Below, one piece after another: positions 38,607 to 47,290 of a stretch of 64,000 nt of DNA; positions within the stretch are counted from its first letter, which is position 1; each line of letters starts with the position of its first letter. Under the pieces are notes generated by a model. It saw only the letters and a list, made by a program, of their open reading frames with translations. It did not search any database and had not been told where the DNA came from. Position numbers and translations under genes: made by a program. Origin of the DNA: Flavobacterium chungbukense (lineage in GTDB: Bacteria; Bacteroidota; Bacteroidia; Flavobacteriales; Flavobacteriaceae). The stretch covers positions 62,001-126,000 of the forward strand of contig NZ_JAJGZV010000003.1 in assembly GCF_020805785.1 (NCBI RefSeq), given 5' to 3'.

Positions 38607-39587
38607 TTAGCCTTTGTCTATTTTCTTTTTTTTCTCGTCCAGTAATTTTTGAAATTCTGGAAGTTCTTTTTTATATACTTCCACATCCCAAGTTGCGTCC
38701 CAATTTTTTAGATAATCTGATAAAGTTCCTAATCCAACTGAAGCTCTTCTTTTATCTACATTATCAGGGTCTTCGAGAGGAGATACAAATGGCTTTTTAG
38801 TCATGGGATGTTTAGAAATCTGGCTTCCATAAATTTGTTTTTTGCCTTCTCTTAACGCAACTCTGTCTTCAAGTAAGGCCAGAGAACTTGCTTTAGCATT
38901 TCCTTTTTTAACCGCTTCTCTCATCATTGGCAAATATTTTTGCTGGTATTTTAAATCGGCGTGTTGTATTACCAAAAACAATGTCTCACTAGCTTGAGAT
39001 CCGACAGCATCTTTCCCAATCCATCCTTTTTCATCTAATATTTTTACAACCTTAATTAGATTTATGCTGTCTTTATAACTCATTATTTTACCAATACTAT
39101 CCAAAGATTTACTGCCAGCTCCTTCTGTTTTGTAAATTTTCATAGCAATTCCGCGAATGTCTTGATCATTTGCATAAATTTCTAAAAGCTCTTTTTGCAA
39201 AGGCTTATCGTAATGAGCTCCAAGAATATCTAATTTCTTCTGCAATTTATCAATTATTTCTTTCCATTCTTTTTCTGCATGCAAACGCTTCAAATCGCCG
39301 TCTATTTGCATGTGCGTATTATTTTCATAGCCTTTATCAATTGCAAGATTCAGCCATTTGAATGCTTTTTTATTTTCTAAAGCCAAAGACGCAGCACATC
39401 CGGCATTGTATAAATCACCCGAATCTTTCTTTTCTATTTTAAAGGCTTTTTCGTAATAGCCAACAGACAGTTTATAATTTTCTACTTTGTAACAGGAATC
39501 TCCTTTTTTAATCCATTCTTTATAAGTTTGCGCTTGAGCAGAAACACAGTTTGTTACAATAAAAAAGAAAGCAAGTAATTTTTTCAT
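38607..39587 (-). CDS. Secreted TPR protein with DUF6624-like domain
   Basis: Function unknown. It has 326 residues: a signal peptide (1-19), two or three TPR-like helices (about 20-90; GYYEKAFKIEKKDSGDLYN) and a C-terminal region resembling DUF6624 (about 118-320; AYFLVIQHADLKYQ-like block as TLFLVIQHADLKYQQKYLP, then ALLEDRVALREGKKQIYG and SQISKHPMT). The upstream gene of the BlaI/BlaR pair, it lies 46 bases before BlaI on the same strand; co-transcription is possible but not shown. Confidence 0.7.
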   Translation of the reverse strand: MKKLLAFFFIVTNCVSAQAQTYKEWIKKGDSCYKVENYKLSVGYYEKAFKIEKKDSGDLYNAGCAASLALENKKAFKWLNLAIDKGYENNTHMQIDGDLKRLHAEKEWKEIIDKLQKKLDILGAHYDKPLQKELLEIYANDQDIRGIAMKIYKTEGAGSKSLDSIGKIMSYKDSINLIKVVKILDEKGWIGKDAVGSQASETLFLVIQHADLKYQQKYLPMMREAVKKGNAKASSLALLEDRVALREGKKQIYGSQISKHPMTKKPFVSPLEDPDNVDKRRASVGLGTLSDYLKNWDATWDVEVYKKELPEFQKLLDEKKKKIDKG

Positions 39588-39604
39588 AGATTAAAGTTGA
39601 TGGT

Positions 39605-40027
39605 TTATTTTATATTATGTTCTGAGATTAATTCGCCTTTTTCGTAGTTTTTGATTCCCTTCAGCTTTCCTTTATCCGAATAGAATTTCCATTCTCCAAA
39701 ATAAAACCAATGCGTTTCTGCCTCGTTTATTTCTAATTTGGTTTTCCCTTTCGATTCCAGTTTTCCGTTTTCGTAATAACTTTTTACAATACAGATTCCG
39801 TTTTTATATTTTTCTGATTTGTAAAGTTTTCCATTTATAAAAGTTTTCCATTTTTTAACTGCAAGATCCTTTTTATAAAATTCAACAGATTTATATTCTA
39901 TACTATCCTGAACATAAACCTCAACCCATTTCCCCTCTTTCTTTTTATCGATTTTCTGATTAATAACCTTCAATTTACATCCAAAAAATGAGAGTAAGAT
40001 TATAGCAAAAAGTATTTTTTTAATCAT
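39605..40027 (-). CDS. YwqK/MORN-like repeat lipoprotein
   Basis: Function unknown. It has 140 residues with a lipoprotein signal (Cys17, FFGCKLKV). The rest consists of short beta-hairpin repeats of the type YxxGKLxxxxxYxNG (FINGKLYKSEKYKNGI, YYENGKLESKGKT, YSDKGKLKGIKNYEKGEL), as in the so-called toxin-antitoxin system YwqK family; that name is historical, and no toxin partner is seen here. It precedes the DUF6624-like gene on the same strand by 17 bases. Confidence 0.75.
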   Translation of the reverse strand: MIKKILFAIILLSFFGCKLKVINQKIDKKKEGKWVEVYVQDSIEYKSVEFYKKDLAVKKWKTFINGKLYKSEKYKNGICIVKSYYENGKLESKGKTKLEINEAETHWFYFGEWKFYSDKGKLKGIKNYEKGELISEHNIK

Positions 40028-40249
40028 TTCGCCTCTACAATTATAGATTTAACTCTACAAATGTAGAGTTAAATTTCAAAAAAGCAAGAAAAAGTTTTCT
40101 TTTTTTAATTTAAAAACCAAAAAACCAATCAAATAGAAATGTTTCTATTTGATATAAAACGATAAGAATGAAAATTAAAGAAAATAAATTGTTCCTAAAA
40201 ACATCAATAAAGACCTCTGAACCTTTGCCACTATGCCACTTTGAACCTC

Positions 40250-41347
40250 TTAAAAAGGAAGCAGCTCCAAAGTCCTTTCAACCTCTTCAAAATCAATAGA
40301 GAAGTTTTCTTCTTTTTGAATTCCAACAACAAAACTGTAATTGATATTTTCCATGTCTGTTGTATTTTTAATAACCGCGCTGAAACGAGTTGGAGGCTGA
40401 AGAACCAAAACAGAAGATCCAGGTTCGAGCATCATTAAACCATGAAATAAATGACTTCCTTCTATGCCAATAAGAACTTTGGCGCCCGAACAAGCCAACA
40501 GTATTTCTGATGCCATATTTTGAGTTACGTCTACGATTTTAAAACCGTATTTTTCGCGGAGTTTTTCTGCAATTTCAATTTCATTTAGCATCACGCGAGA
40601 GATTCCCGAATTGCGTCTTAAAATAAAAACGCCGGGATGAGAATTTGCTGGAAATCGAGCCAATAATTTAGCTCTGTTTGCTGCAAATCGGAGGTGTTTG
40701 CTTTCGTTATTTCCCCAATTATCATCAAATAAAATCGCATTTTTAAGATACGCTGCATTCGTTCGAAACGGATTCATTTCTAAGAACGATTCGTATTCCG
40801 CCATGTGAGAATATGGAATAATATTCGAGGTTACAGGAGTTCCTTCGGCAGCAGCCAAAGCATAATTTGCACAATCGTCTGTAAGCCAAAGACCAAAATA
40901 TTGATTGCCTTCAGAAGTGCTGTAAAGTGCCGCATGATCTATTTCCGTATCTATTAAGACATGCGGAAAATAATTCATTTTATTAGAAAGCTGATAAGTG
41001 GGATGAAGTCTAAAATTGTGAAGTCCTTTATAAATAAAACCATTAATCATCCAGATATCTTTGAGTTTGTATGCACGCGTTTCCTGGTGCTCAACCTCGA
41101 AGCCTCCATTCATGGCTTTAAACGGATCATCTGTGTAAGCTGTGCCCGTAATTCGATCTAATTGACCTTCCAAAAAAAAAGCTTTAGGTGAAATAGTGGT
41201 ATTTCCAGGAGCAATCCGCCATGATTTAACAGATAGGCTTTGTAAAATTTCTCCCTCCCGAAACATGCCGTGGGATTTTTTTATTCCTCTAAGATATCTT
41301 GTATAAGCTATAGGCGAAAATCTAATTTTTTTTTGAATTATGTTCAT
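40250..41347 (-). CDS. Glycosyltransferase family 61 protein
   Basis: GT61-type (DUF563) glycosyltransferase with 365 residues and no signal peptide, so probably cytosolic. The family C-terminal block is AKVLIGIEGSHLFHGLMMLE, followed by PGSSVLVLQPPTRFSAVIKN. RRNSGISRVMLNEIEIAEKL (about 265) corresponds to the conserved R..N..E segment. It is transcribed alone. The product is unknown, since no other polysaccharide genes are nearby. Confidence 0.82.
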   Translation of the reverse strand: MNIIQKKIRFSPIAYTRYLRGIKKSHGMFREGEILQSLSVKSWRIAPGNTTISPKAFFLEGQLDRITGTAYTDDPFKAMNGGFEVEHQETRAYKLKDIWMINGFIYKGLHNFRLHPTYQLSNKMNYFPHVLIDTEIDHAALYSTSEGNQYFGLWLTDDCANYALAAAEGTPVTSNIIPYSHMAEYESFLEMNPFRTNAAYLKNAILFDDNWGNNESKHLRFAANRAKLLARFPANSHPGVFILRRNSGISRVMLNEIEIAEKLREKYGFKIVDVTQNMASEILLACSGAKVLIGIEGSHLFHGLMMLEPGSSVLVLQPPTRFSAVIKNTTDMENINYSFVVGIQKEENFSIDFEEVERTLELLPF

Positions 41348-41588
41348 TGGCGAATATTAAAATCAACATTAAAATAACATTAGAAAATTTGAAACAATAA
41401 GATTATTATCAATATACAAACATAATATTTGACAATAATTTCAAATTTAACTTAAATTATCTAATAAACAACAAATTGAACATTAAAAAATTAAATGTTT
41501 AAAATAAAAAAAAACCGCCCATTTCTGAACAGATTTATATTGTGAAGAATTTAACCGCAAAGATTTTCTAAGAGAAGCATATAAACGC

Positions 41589-41672
41589 AAAGTTCGCAAA
41601 GCTATAGGATCAAGCTTTGCGAACTTTTATAAATCTTGCTAAAAAATCTTAGCTCCCGATAGCTATCGGGAT
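41589..41672. repeat. Hairpin and palindrome in the 41348-41686 gap
   Basis: A 15-bp perfect inverted repeat (AAAGTTCGCAAAGCT at 41589-41603 and its complement at 41613-41627) is followed by the palindrome TCCCGATAGCTATCGGGA near 41655. Both are versions of flavobacterial intergenic repeats; the palindrome recurs at about 56035. The rest of the gap (41348-41588) is very AT-rich and holds nothing else I recognise. Confidence 0.75.
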
Positions 41673-41686
41673 TGCGATTAAAAAAA

Positions 41687-43075
41687 CTATTTAGAAAGTT
41701 CCACAAAATATTTGTAAAACAACGGAATAGTTTCAATTCCTTTTAAATAATTAAAGATTCCGAAATGTTCGTTTGGAGAGTGAATGGCATCAGAATCCAA
41801 ACCAAATCCCATTAAAATCGTTTTGCTTTTTAATTCTTTTTCAAACAAAGCCACAATCGGAATACTTCCGCCAGAACGAACAGGAATTGCAGGAACTCCA
41901 AACGTTTCTGTATACGCTTTATTTGCCGCCTGATACCCAATACTGTCAATTGGCGTAACATAACCTTGACCACCGTGATGAGGCGTTACTTTTACCGTAA
42001 CTCCAGCTGGAGCAATGCTTGTAAAATGTTTGGTAAAAAGCGCTGTAATCTCTTCCCATTCCTGATTTGGAACCAAACGCATTGAGATTTTTGCAAAAGC
42101 TTTGCTTGCAATAACCGTTTTAGCTCCTTCACCTGTATAACCGCCCCAGATTCCGTTTACGTCTAAAGTCGGACGGATGGAATTGCGTTCGTTGGTTACA
42201 TATCCTTTTTCGCCGTAAACATCAGCAATGTTCAAAGCGTTTTTATATTTTTCTAAACTAAAAGGCGCTTTTGCCATTTCAGCTCTTTCTTCTGCAGATA
42301 ATTCCTGAACTTTATCGTAGAATCCTGGAATCGTGATATGATTGTTTTCGTCATGAAGCGAAGCAATCATTTTTGCTAAAATATTAATCGGATTCGCCAC
42401 TGCTCCACCGTATAAACCTGAATGCAAATCGCGGTTCGGACCTGTAACTTCTACTTCAACATAACTCAAACCTCTTAAACCTGTCGTGATCGACGGTTGT
42501 TGGTTAGAGATCATTCCTGTATCTGAAATCAAGATTACGTCATTTTTCAGTTTTTCCTGATTGCGTTCAACGAACCAAGCCAAACTTGCTGAACCTACTT
42601 CTTCTTCACCTTCAATCATGAATTTTACGTTACAAGGCAAATTATTGTTCTGCACCATATATTCTAACGCTTTTACGTGCATGTACATCTGACCTTTGTC
42701 GTCACACGCTCCACGCGCGAAGATGGCGCCTTCTGGGTGAATATCTGTAGTTTTTATAACGGGTTCAAAAGGTGGCGAAGTCCATAATTCTAATGGATCT
42801 GGCGGTTGTACGTCGTAGTGTCCGTAAACTAAAACCGTTGGAAGATTTGGGTCGATTATTTTTTCTCCATAAATAATTGGATAACCCGGAGTATCGCAAA
42901 CTTCAACTAAATCACAGCCTGCTTTTGATAAACTTTCTTTTACAGCCTCTGCTGTGTCAATAACATCTTGAGAATATGCAGTGTCGGCACTTACCGACGG
43001 AATTTTTAATAATTCGATCAATTCGTTGATAAACCGATCTTTATGTTGTTGAACGTAGGACTTAATATTTTCCAT
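41687..43075 (-). CDS. M20 family dipeptidase
   Basis: Zinc-dependent aminoacyl or dipeptide hydrolase of the M20 family, cytosolic, with 462 residues. Metal-binding and catalytic motifs are VYGHYDVQPPDP (His and Asp), ARGACDDKGQMYMH (bridging Asp) and MIEGEEEVGS (catalytic Glu pair). A dimerisation lid lies between about 190 and 310. C-terminal HSPNEHFG supplies the last metal His. Length agrees with the family. It is divergent from the tRNA-Leu gene. Confidence 0.94.
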   Translation of the reverse strand: MENIKSYVQQHKDRFINELIELLKIPSVSADTAYSQDVIDTAEAVKESLSKAGCDLVEVCDTPGYPIIYGEKIIDPNLPTVLVYGHYDVQPPDPLELWTSPPFEPVIKTTDIHPEGAIFARGACDDKGQMYMHVKALEYMVQNNNLPCNVKFMIEGEEEVGSASLAWFVERNQEKLKNDVILISDTGMISNQQPSITTGLRGLSYVEVEVTGPNRDLHSGLYGGAVANPINILAKMIASLHDENNHITIPGFYDKVQELSAEERAEMAKAPFSLEKYKNALNIADVYGEKGYVTNERNSIRPTLDVNGIWGGYTGEGAKTVIASKAFAKISMRLVPNQEWEEITALFTKHFTSIAPAGVTVKVTPHHGGQGYVTPIDSIGYQAANKAYTETFGVPAIPVRSGGSIPIVALFEKELKSKTILMGFGLDSDAIHSPNEHFGIFNYLKGIETIPLFYKYFVELSK

Positions 43076-43142
43076 TTAAATTATTTTTATAGAAAACCAA
43101 ATGTACAAAAAAGAGAATTAAAAAAAATTTTGAAAAAAGTCT

Positions 43143-43171
43143 TTGATAATTGGAAACTATGCTTATCTTTG
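43143..43171 (+). promoter_or_regulatory. Promoter of tRNA-Leu
   Basis: TTG at 43143-43145 and TATCTTTG at 43164-43171 with an 18-base spacer match the Bacteroidetes consensus TTG-N17-23-TAnnTTTG. The tRNA begins 14 bases after the second box. Confidence 0.8.
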
Positions 43172-43184
43172 CACCCACAATTCC

Positions 43185-43266
43185 GCGGATATGGTGAAAT
43201 TGGTAGACATGCCAGACTTAGGATCTGGTGCCGCAAGGCGTGTAGGTTCGAGTCCTATTATCCGCA
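43185..43266 (+). tRNA. tRNA-Leu (anticodon TAG)
   Basis: The acceptor stem GCGGATA pairs with TATCCGC. The D arm contains TGGTAGAC. The anticodon stem CCAGA/TCTGG encloses the loop CTTAGGA (anticodon TAG, reading CUA). A GCC-GCAA-GGC variable arm is followed by the T loop TTCGAGT. Length is 82 bases; the 3' CCA is not encoded. An intrinsic terminator follows directly. Confidence 0.97.
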
Positions 43267-43269
43267 CTA

Positions 43270-43307
43270 AAAAAGCTTCTGAATATTTTTTCAGAAGCTT
43301 TTTTGTT
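43270..43307 (+). terminator. Intrinsic terminator after tRNA-Leu
   Basis: The stem AAAAGCTTCTGA / TCAGAAGCTTTT, with an 8-base loop, is followed by TTTTGTTTT. Confidence 0.9.
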
Positions 43308-43330
43308 TTACTTCTATTTACATTATTTAA

Positions 43331-43359
43331 ATAAAAAAACTCCAGTTTTAACTAGAGTT
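43331..43359 (-). terminator. Intrinsic terminator after the Panacea-module gene pair
   Basis: The nearly perfect 10-bp stem AACTCCAGTT / AACTAGAGTT, with a 2-base loop, is followed on the - strand by a run of seven T. It ends 3 bases from the stop codon at 43362. Confidence 0.75.
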
Positions 43360-43361
43360 TT

Positions 43362-43823
43362 CTATAATTTTATTCGGGACTTTCGCAAACTATCTGCTTG
43401 TTCAGAGGTTATAAAGATTGAGTTGAGCATACAATCAATAAGTTCTTTCAAAAATTTCTTGTTGACAACATCTTGTAGAATTACATTCTTTTCAGGATAT
43501 TTTTGTAATGATTGCAAAGACTGCTTTCTTATATTATTGGTAAAAAATATAAAAGTATCTAATTCAAAAGAAAAACCGTTTTCACCAATAACTTCATCTT
43601 TTGAAATATAAAAGAATGTAAAATTATTTATTGCAGAACATCCTGTTTTTAACGGATTAAATCCCTGAGCTTGTTTTGTTGTCAAAGTATGAATTATAAA
43701 GGCAGAATCTTCGTTTCTGTTTAATACAATCATATATTTATCCCTTACACCATTTCCGTCTTGAAATTCATAATCTTCGATGCGTAATAGATGGCGTTCC
43801 TGAAAAGTATCATTTTTCGCCAT
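43362..43823 (-). CDS. Putative toxin partner of a Panacea-type antitoxin
   Basis: Not confidently assigned to a family. It has 153 residues, with no signal peptide or membrane segment. A beta-rich first half (LRIEDYEFQDGNGVRDKYMI, then VLNRNEDSAFIIHTLTTKQA, residues about 13-52) could form a PemK/MazF-like barrel, but this is a weak impression. GENGFSFELDTFIFFTNNIR is followed by a helical end. It overlaps the 3' end of the Panacea gene by 14 bases and shares its terminator, which fits a toxin encoded directly downstream of its antitoxin. Toxicity is inferred from the arrangement only. Confidence 0.6.
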   Translation of the reverse strand: MAKNDTFQERHLLRIEDYEFQDGNGVRDKYMIVLNRNEDSAFIIHTLTTKQAQGFNPLKTGCSAINNFTFFYISKDEVIGENGFSFELDTFIFFTNNIRKQSLQSLQKYPEKNVILQDVVNKKFLKELIDCMLNSIFITSEQADSLRKSRIKL

Positions 43824-44433
43824 AATCCGCTAAACGTTGTTGAAATTCTAGAGCTTCTTGCGCAGCTTTGTTTGCCAAAGACAAAATAGGATCATCTTGA
43901 ATTAGTTCTGTAAATTCTATTGAGTAATTTGTTTTTCTTTGTCCTTTGGCAAAAAACTCTTCTAAATTATGTTGTTTTACAGTTTTATGCCATAAAGAGT
44001 TTTCTTCATGAAGATATTTTATTAAATCTTGAGCATTCCAGTTTCCAAATTTGAAAACAGTTATTTCAAGAAGATTTAATTCATATTGATTAAATATTTT
44101 ATCGTTAAAATTAGTTTTAGGCTTTAAATATATTTCTTGCCTTCCTTCGTTATCAATAATATTTAGATCAATATATTCACCTACAGTTAGTTCGTTGCCT
44201 TGATAACAAATAATCTCATTTCTTTTAATTTCATTATAAATATCAACTGCTACAGGTCCCATTTCCCAAACTTTATAGTCAAGCCATGTAATAGGAGAAC
44301 CTGTTTCTTTAATAGAAGTTTCATCTATAATGTAAAGCAATTTTAAAGCCTTTGTCATCGATAAATATTCAATATTTGATGACAAATAATTTAAAATATT
44401 ACCAATTTTTTCGTTATTTATGCTTCTATACAT
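43810..44433 (-). CDS. Panacea-domain (SocA-like) antitoxin
   Basis: Panacea-domain protein of the SocA/DUF4065 type, known as a versatile antitoxin domain paired with many unrelated toxins. The start at 44433 (MYRSINNEKIGNIL) gives 207 residues; ATG 44439 and 44475 are alternatives. Residues about 15-60 show the hallmark TKALKLLYIIDETSIKETG and the later WLDYKVWEMGPVAVDIYNEI. The C-terminal part is helical. A promoter box lies so close upstream (44444-44451) that the message would be almost leaderless. It overlaps its putative toxin gene by 14 bases and lies near tRNA-Leu, a typical island site. Confidence 0.85.
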   Translation of the reverse strand: MYRSINNEKIGNILNYLSSNIEYLSMTKALKLLYIIDETSIKETGSPITWLDYKVWEMGPVAVDIYNEIKRNEIICYQGNELTVGEYIDLNIIDNEGRQEIYLKPKTNFNDKIFNQYELNLLEITVFKFGNWNAQDLIKYLHEENSLWHKTVKQHNLEEFFAKGQRKTNYSIEFTELIQDDPILSLANKAAQEALEFQQRLADYGEK

Positions 44434-44443
44434 TCCCATTCTG

Positions 44444-44472
44444 CAAAGATACAAAATATAATTAACTTCAAA
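44444..44472 (-). promoter_or_regulatory. Promoter of the Panacea module
   Basis: On the - strand, TTTG (44472-44469) and TATCTTTG (44451-44444) are spaced by 17 bases. Transcription should start about 5-7 bases further on, next to the ATG at 44433, predicting a leaderless or nearly leaderless mRNA. Confidence 0.65.
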
Positions 44473-44475
44473 CAA

Positions 44476-44922
44476 ATACTACTAAGCAACTAAATACTTA
44501 CAAACCAAACAATTACTTGTGTAATTTATCGAAAAATAATTTTTAAAAGCAAAAAAACAATTTATTTTCTTACAAATAATGCAAAGCAAATTGCCAATAC
44601 TAGTTGATATACAAGTGCGATTTCTCCTTACGTCGAAATGACAATACTTTGTAGTAATTATCTCTTTTATAACCTTAACGAAAGGAGTTTTTCCAGCAAA
44701 ACCAACAGTTTGTACACCATAAAAAATTGCGGAAATCACTCTCAATTTTTGTCGGTTTACTTTTACTTTCTCCTTTCGTCGAGATGAAGATTTTATTTGT
44801 ATTAATTAGCATCCAAATAAGGATCAAGCACTTCTGCCAATTTGTTCAGCCAATAAAATTATCCCCAATTTGAGGCAATTCATTTATTCTTTAATGAAGT
44901 TTAAAGATTGTCTTTTATATTT
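44476..44922. other. Gap without a convincing gene; repeat fragments
   Basis: Contains degraded copies of the TGTCATTTCGA repeat family (GATTTCTCCTTACGTCGAAA, then TGACAAT, at about 44618-44645, and TCTCCTTTCGTCGAGATGAA at about 44770) in AT-rich sequence. An 87-codon frame at 44482-44745 is built partly from this repeat and is not accepted as a gene. Confidence 0.6.
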
Positions 44923-45495
44923 TTATTTCTCCGATTTAAACAAAACCTTTCCATAAAACAATACACCAAAATAGATTAAAATACAGGGAAAAATCCATGT
45001 TCTAAATCCAATACCAAGCGCACCACGAAAACCTTGTGCATATAGTAAAGTCGAAAGATATATTATCCAGCAAATTCCAAACTTAAAAATACGTTCAGTA
45101 GCATTCATATGCTGCGTATAATAAAAGATGGTAAAGGGCATAAAAAAACTCAAAAGAACTGCTCCAAATTTACTGTTCGCACTAGCTTCTATGGGTGTCA
45201 CCATATAACTAAAAGTAAGTGTTACGGCAAGATTTAAAAGAATCAAAAAGATTGCATTGACAACGAAAGCTCCAATTTTATTATTTTCTGATACTTTATT
45301 TAAATCTTGTAATTCTGCTTTATCAATTTGAAGGACTTCGCAAATTAATTCCAGCGTTTTGTCTCGCGGTTCATTATTACTGTTTTCGATTCTTTGAATT
45401 GTCCTCAAATTAACTTTCGACAATTCTGCAAGTTCTTCTTGCGTAAAGCCTTTTTGCTTTCTCGTTTCACTAATTTTTTTTCCTATAAAACTCAT
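44923..45495 (-). CDS. Membrane-anchored XRE-family transcriptional regulator
   Basis: Helix-turn-helix protein with a membrane domain. The start at 45495 (MSFIGKKISETRKQKG) gives 190 residues; a longer frame to 45582 adds basic sequence with no domain. Residues 1-65 form the XRE HTH (FTQEELAELSKVNLRTIQRI, then ENSNNEPRDKTLELICEVL). The C-terminal 110 residues have about four hydrophobic helices (AFVVNAIFLILLNLAVTLTF and others), so the DNA-binding part would be tethered to the inner membrane. Target genes are unknown. It stands alone within the tRNA-adjacent accessory stretch. Confidence 0.83.
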   Translation of the reverse strand: MSFIGKKISETRKQKGFTQEELAELSKVNLRTIQRIENSNNEPRDKTLELICEVLQIDKAELQDLNKVSENNKIGAFVVNAIFLILLNLAVTLTFSYMVTPIEASANSKFGAVLLSFFMPFTIFYYTQHMNATERIFKFGICWIIYLSTLLYAQGFRGALGIGFRTWIFPCILIYFGVLFYGKVLFKSEK

Positions 45496-45639
45496 GGTTC
45501 GTATTTTTAATTTTATCCCAAAATTATTTCGAAAAGCATTTTTTGATAACGGTTTTCTTACGGCATTTCTACGACATTTCATAATGTCGCTAATATATAA
45601 TTAATTTTAATGCACGAGAATTGAACTATATAAAGTATT

Positions 45640-45765
45640 CCGAATACACGAACGATAACGAATTGGCGCTGAAAATCTCCGCGAGAAGCTCGACAAAGAT
45701 TGGCGATTATCGTTGCGGAGTTACTTGTGGAGATTCTTCGTTCCTCAGAATGACAAACTGAATGG
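45640..45765. repeat. Fragment of the GAGATTCTTCG...GAATGACAAAC repeat family
   Basis: ACGAACGATAACGAATTGGC, TCCGCGAGAAGCTCGAC and TGTGGAGATTCTTCGTTCCT, followed by CAGAATGACAAAC, are matched at about 55895-55942 (GCGGAGATTCTTCGTCCCTC and AGAATGACAAACTG). The rest of the 45496-45906 gap is AT-rich without a gene. Confidence 0.65.
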
Positions 45766-45906
45766 TTACGATGCAAAAAAAACAATTCAGAAATTTCTTT
45801 AAATATTTCGCTCTTAAATCTTTAAAAATCCTTATTTTTAAAATACCAAAAACCTAAATCTGCATATTTTATTTTGTTTTTAAATCTCTAAAACCATTTA
45901 GAACAC

Positions 45907-46698
45907 ATGAAGAAATACAGATTATTAGTCATTCTTTTAGGAATTATTGCCCTTTTTTATTTTGCAAGAGCAACTCGAAGCTTTACGGTTAAACAAGAAA
46001 CTCGAACGCTTCAATCGGAACATTTTATCGTTTCTTACAGCGGAATTTATAAAAGCGAAGCCGAAAAAGTCAGTAAACATCTCGAAGACAATTATGCTAC
46101 AATAAGAGAAAATCTAAAAGATGTAAAACACGACATCATAAAGGTTTTTATTTACGGTTCGCAATTTAAGTTTATGAATGCTACGGGTTTAAAAGAAAAA
46201 GCAAAAGGCACAAGTCGCGGTCCGAACGAATTTCATTTTATATATACCAATTGGTTTAATTCTATTTTTCCAGACGATCCATTAAAAACGGCTTTACATG
46301 AATTTACGCATTGTGTTCAATTGAACATTTTAATTGACAAAGCAAAAGACACGATTATTACCCAAGACAGACGAACTTTTGAAAAGGAATTCGATAAAAA
46401 ATTTGCTGCCGAATATCCGCGCTGGCTCTGGGAATCGATTAGTATTTTTGAAGCTAAAGAAGTAAATACTTTAAGTGTAAAATACGCCAAAAGCAAAAAT
46501 TTGACTTTAGAAGATTTAAACAAAAGCAATCAGATTTACAATATTGGTTACACAATTATAGAATATCTTACTCAAAAATGGGGAAAAGATATTTTACCAA
46601 AATTAATTGCTTCGTTTGGCAATATTCAGAAAACATTAAACGTTACTTCTGAAGAATTTGAGAAAGGCTGGATTGCTTTTTTGAATGAGAAGTATTGA
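45907..46698 (+). CDS. Membrane-anchored gluzincin-like metallopeptidase (peptidase MA-like)
   Basis: Probable zinc peptidase facing the periplasm. It has 263 residues. One N-terminal helix (about 6-22) acts as a signal or anchor. The zinc motif is ALHEFTHCVQLN (HEFTH at residues 131-135). A third ligand may be the Glu in WLWESISIFEAKEV (about residue 179-190). The layout (short beta-rich N-terminus, HExxH, then TQKWG...ILPKLIASFG helical tail) resembles peptidase-MA-like proteins in Bacteroidetes. Substrate unknown. It is transcribed alone. Confidence 0.7.
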   Translation: MKKYRLLVILLGIIALFYFARATRSFTVKQETRTLQSEHFIVSYSGIYKSEAEKVSKHLEDNYATIRENLKDVKHDIIKVFIYGSQFKFMNATGLKEKAKGTSRGPNEFHFIYTNWFNSIFPDDPLKTALHEFTHCVQLNILIDKAKDTIITQDRRTFEKEFDKKFAAEYPRWLWESISIFEAKEVNTLSVKYAKSKNLTLEDLNKSNQIYNIGYTIIEYLTQKWGKDILPKLIASFGNIQKTLNVTSEEFEKGWIAFLNEKY

Positions 46699-46844
46699 AA
46701 GTTTTTCTATTTAGAAAACCTTGAATTTCGCAGATTTAACAAAAATGATGATTATGATTTCGAAAATGGATTTTTAATCTGTTAAGAACGACAATAATTT
46801 CTAGTTATTTGTTAAAGAAATATTAAAAAATCTTCGTAACTTCA

Positions 46845-46873
46845 CGCAACCATCCTGATATTCAGATATCTAA
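46845..46873 (+). promoter_or_regulatory. Possible ECF-sigma-type promoter, copy 1
   Basis: CGCAACC (46845-46851) and TCTAA (46869-46873) are spaced by 17 bases, 16 bases before the ATG at 46889. The 42-base block around it recurs before 47491 with the same spacing and an inner GATAT/ATATC pair. Confidence 0.5.
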
Positions 46874-46888
46874 AAAAAAAGAGGCGTT

Positions 46889-47197
46889 ATGAAAAGATTT
46901 TTTTACTTTTTGATTCTGACTTTAGGAATTCTTGGTTGTACTTCTGACGATGATAAACCAACCAAAAATTTTAAATTCACCGCTCCGTACACCACAACTA
47001 TAACTGTTGGCGGCGTGGTTGGCACGCGCGAACGAACTTTTAAAGTCGGAGAAACCTTTAAAGGTCTTGATGACGAAAAAGAAACCATAAGAATCAGAAT
47101 CGCTGAACATTCTGAAATGAATGAAAATTGCCCAAATAGCTGGTGTTATCAAGAATTTTTAAATGTTCCTCGCGAGTATTTGAAGTTGGAAGAATAA
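46889..47197 (+). CDS. Small lipoprotein, unknown function
   Basis: Not recognised. It has 102 residues: a lipoprotein signal peptide with Cys17 in ILGCTSDDD, the Asp-rich residues that follow being typical of flavobacterial surface lipoproteins. The mature part contains TPYTTTITVGGVVGTRERTF-like beta-strand sequence and two Cys near the C-terminus (ENCPNSWCYQEF). It shares its upstream control block and signal-peptide sequence with the next lipoprotein gene, pointing to duplication and common regulation. Confidence 0.75.
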   Translation: MKRFFYFLILTLGILGCTSDDDKPTKNFKFTAPYTTTITVGGVVGTRERTFKVGETFKGLDDEKETIRIRIAEHSEMNENCPNSWCYQEFLNVPREYLKLEE

Positions 47198-47290
47198 AGA
47201 AAAAACTTCGGCTAAAGCCTTTTATTAAAGCCATAAAAGACCTCCAGCTAAAACAGGAGGCAATTCAACTAATTTGATTTTCATTCTTGT

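Noticed and set aside
39605..40027. YwqK-like lipoprotein as an antitoxin
   Set aside because: The family name is misleading; no toxin partner is adjacent, and it has an export signal.
43043..43334. Frames of 63-75 codons running through tRNA-Leu
   Set aside because: They translate the tRNA gene itself and its terminator; an artefact common at tRNA loci.
44482..44745. 87-codon frame on the - strand after the Panacea gene
   Set aside because: Built partly from the TGTCATTTCGA repeat, with no signal or domain and unusual residue content; more likely chance.
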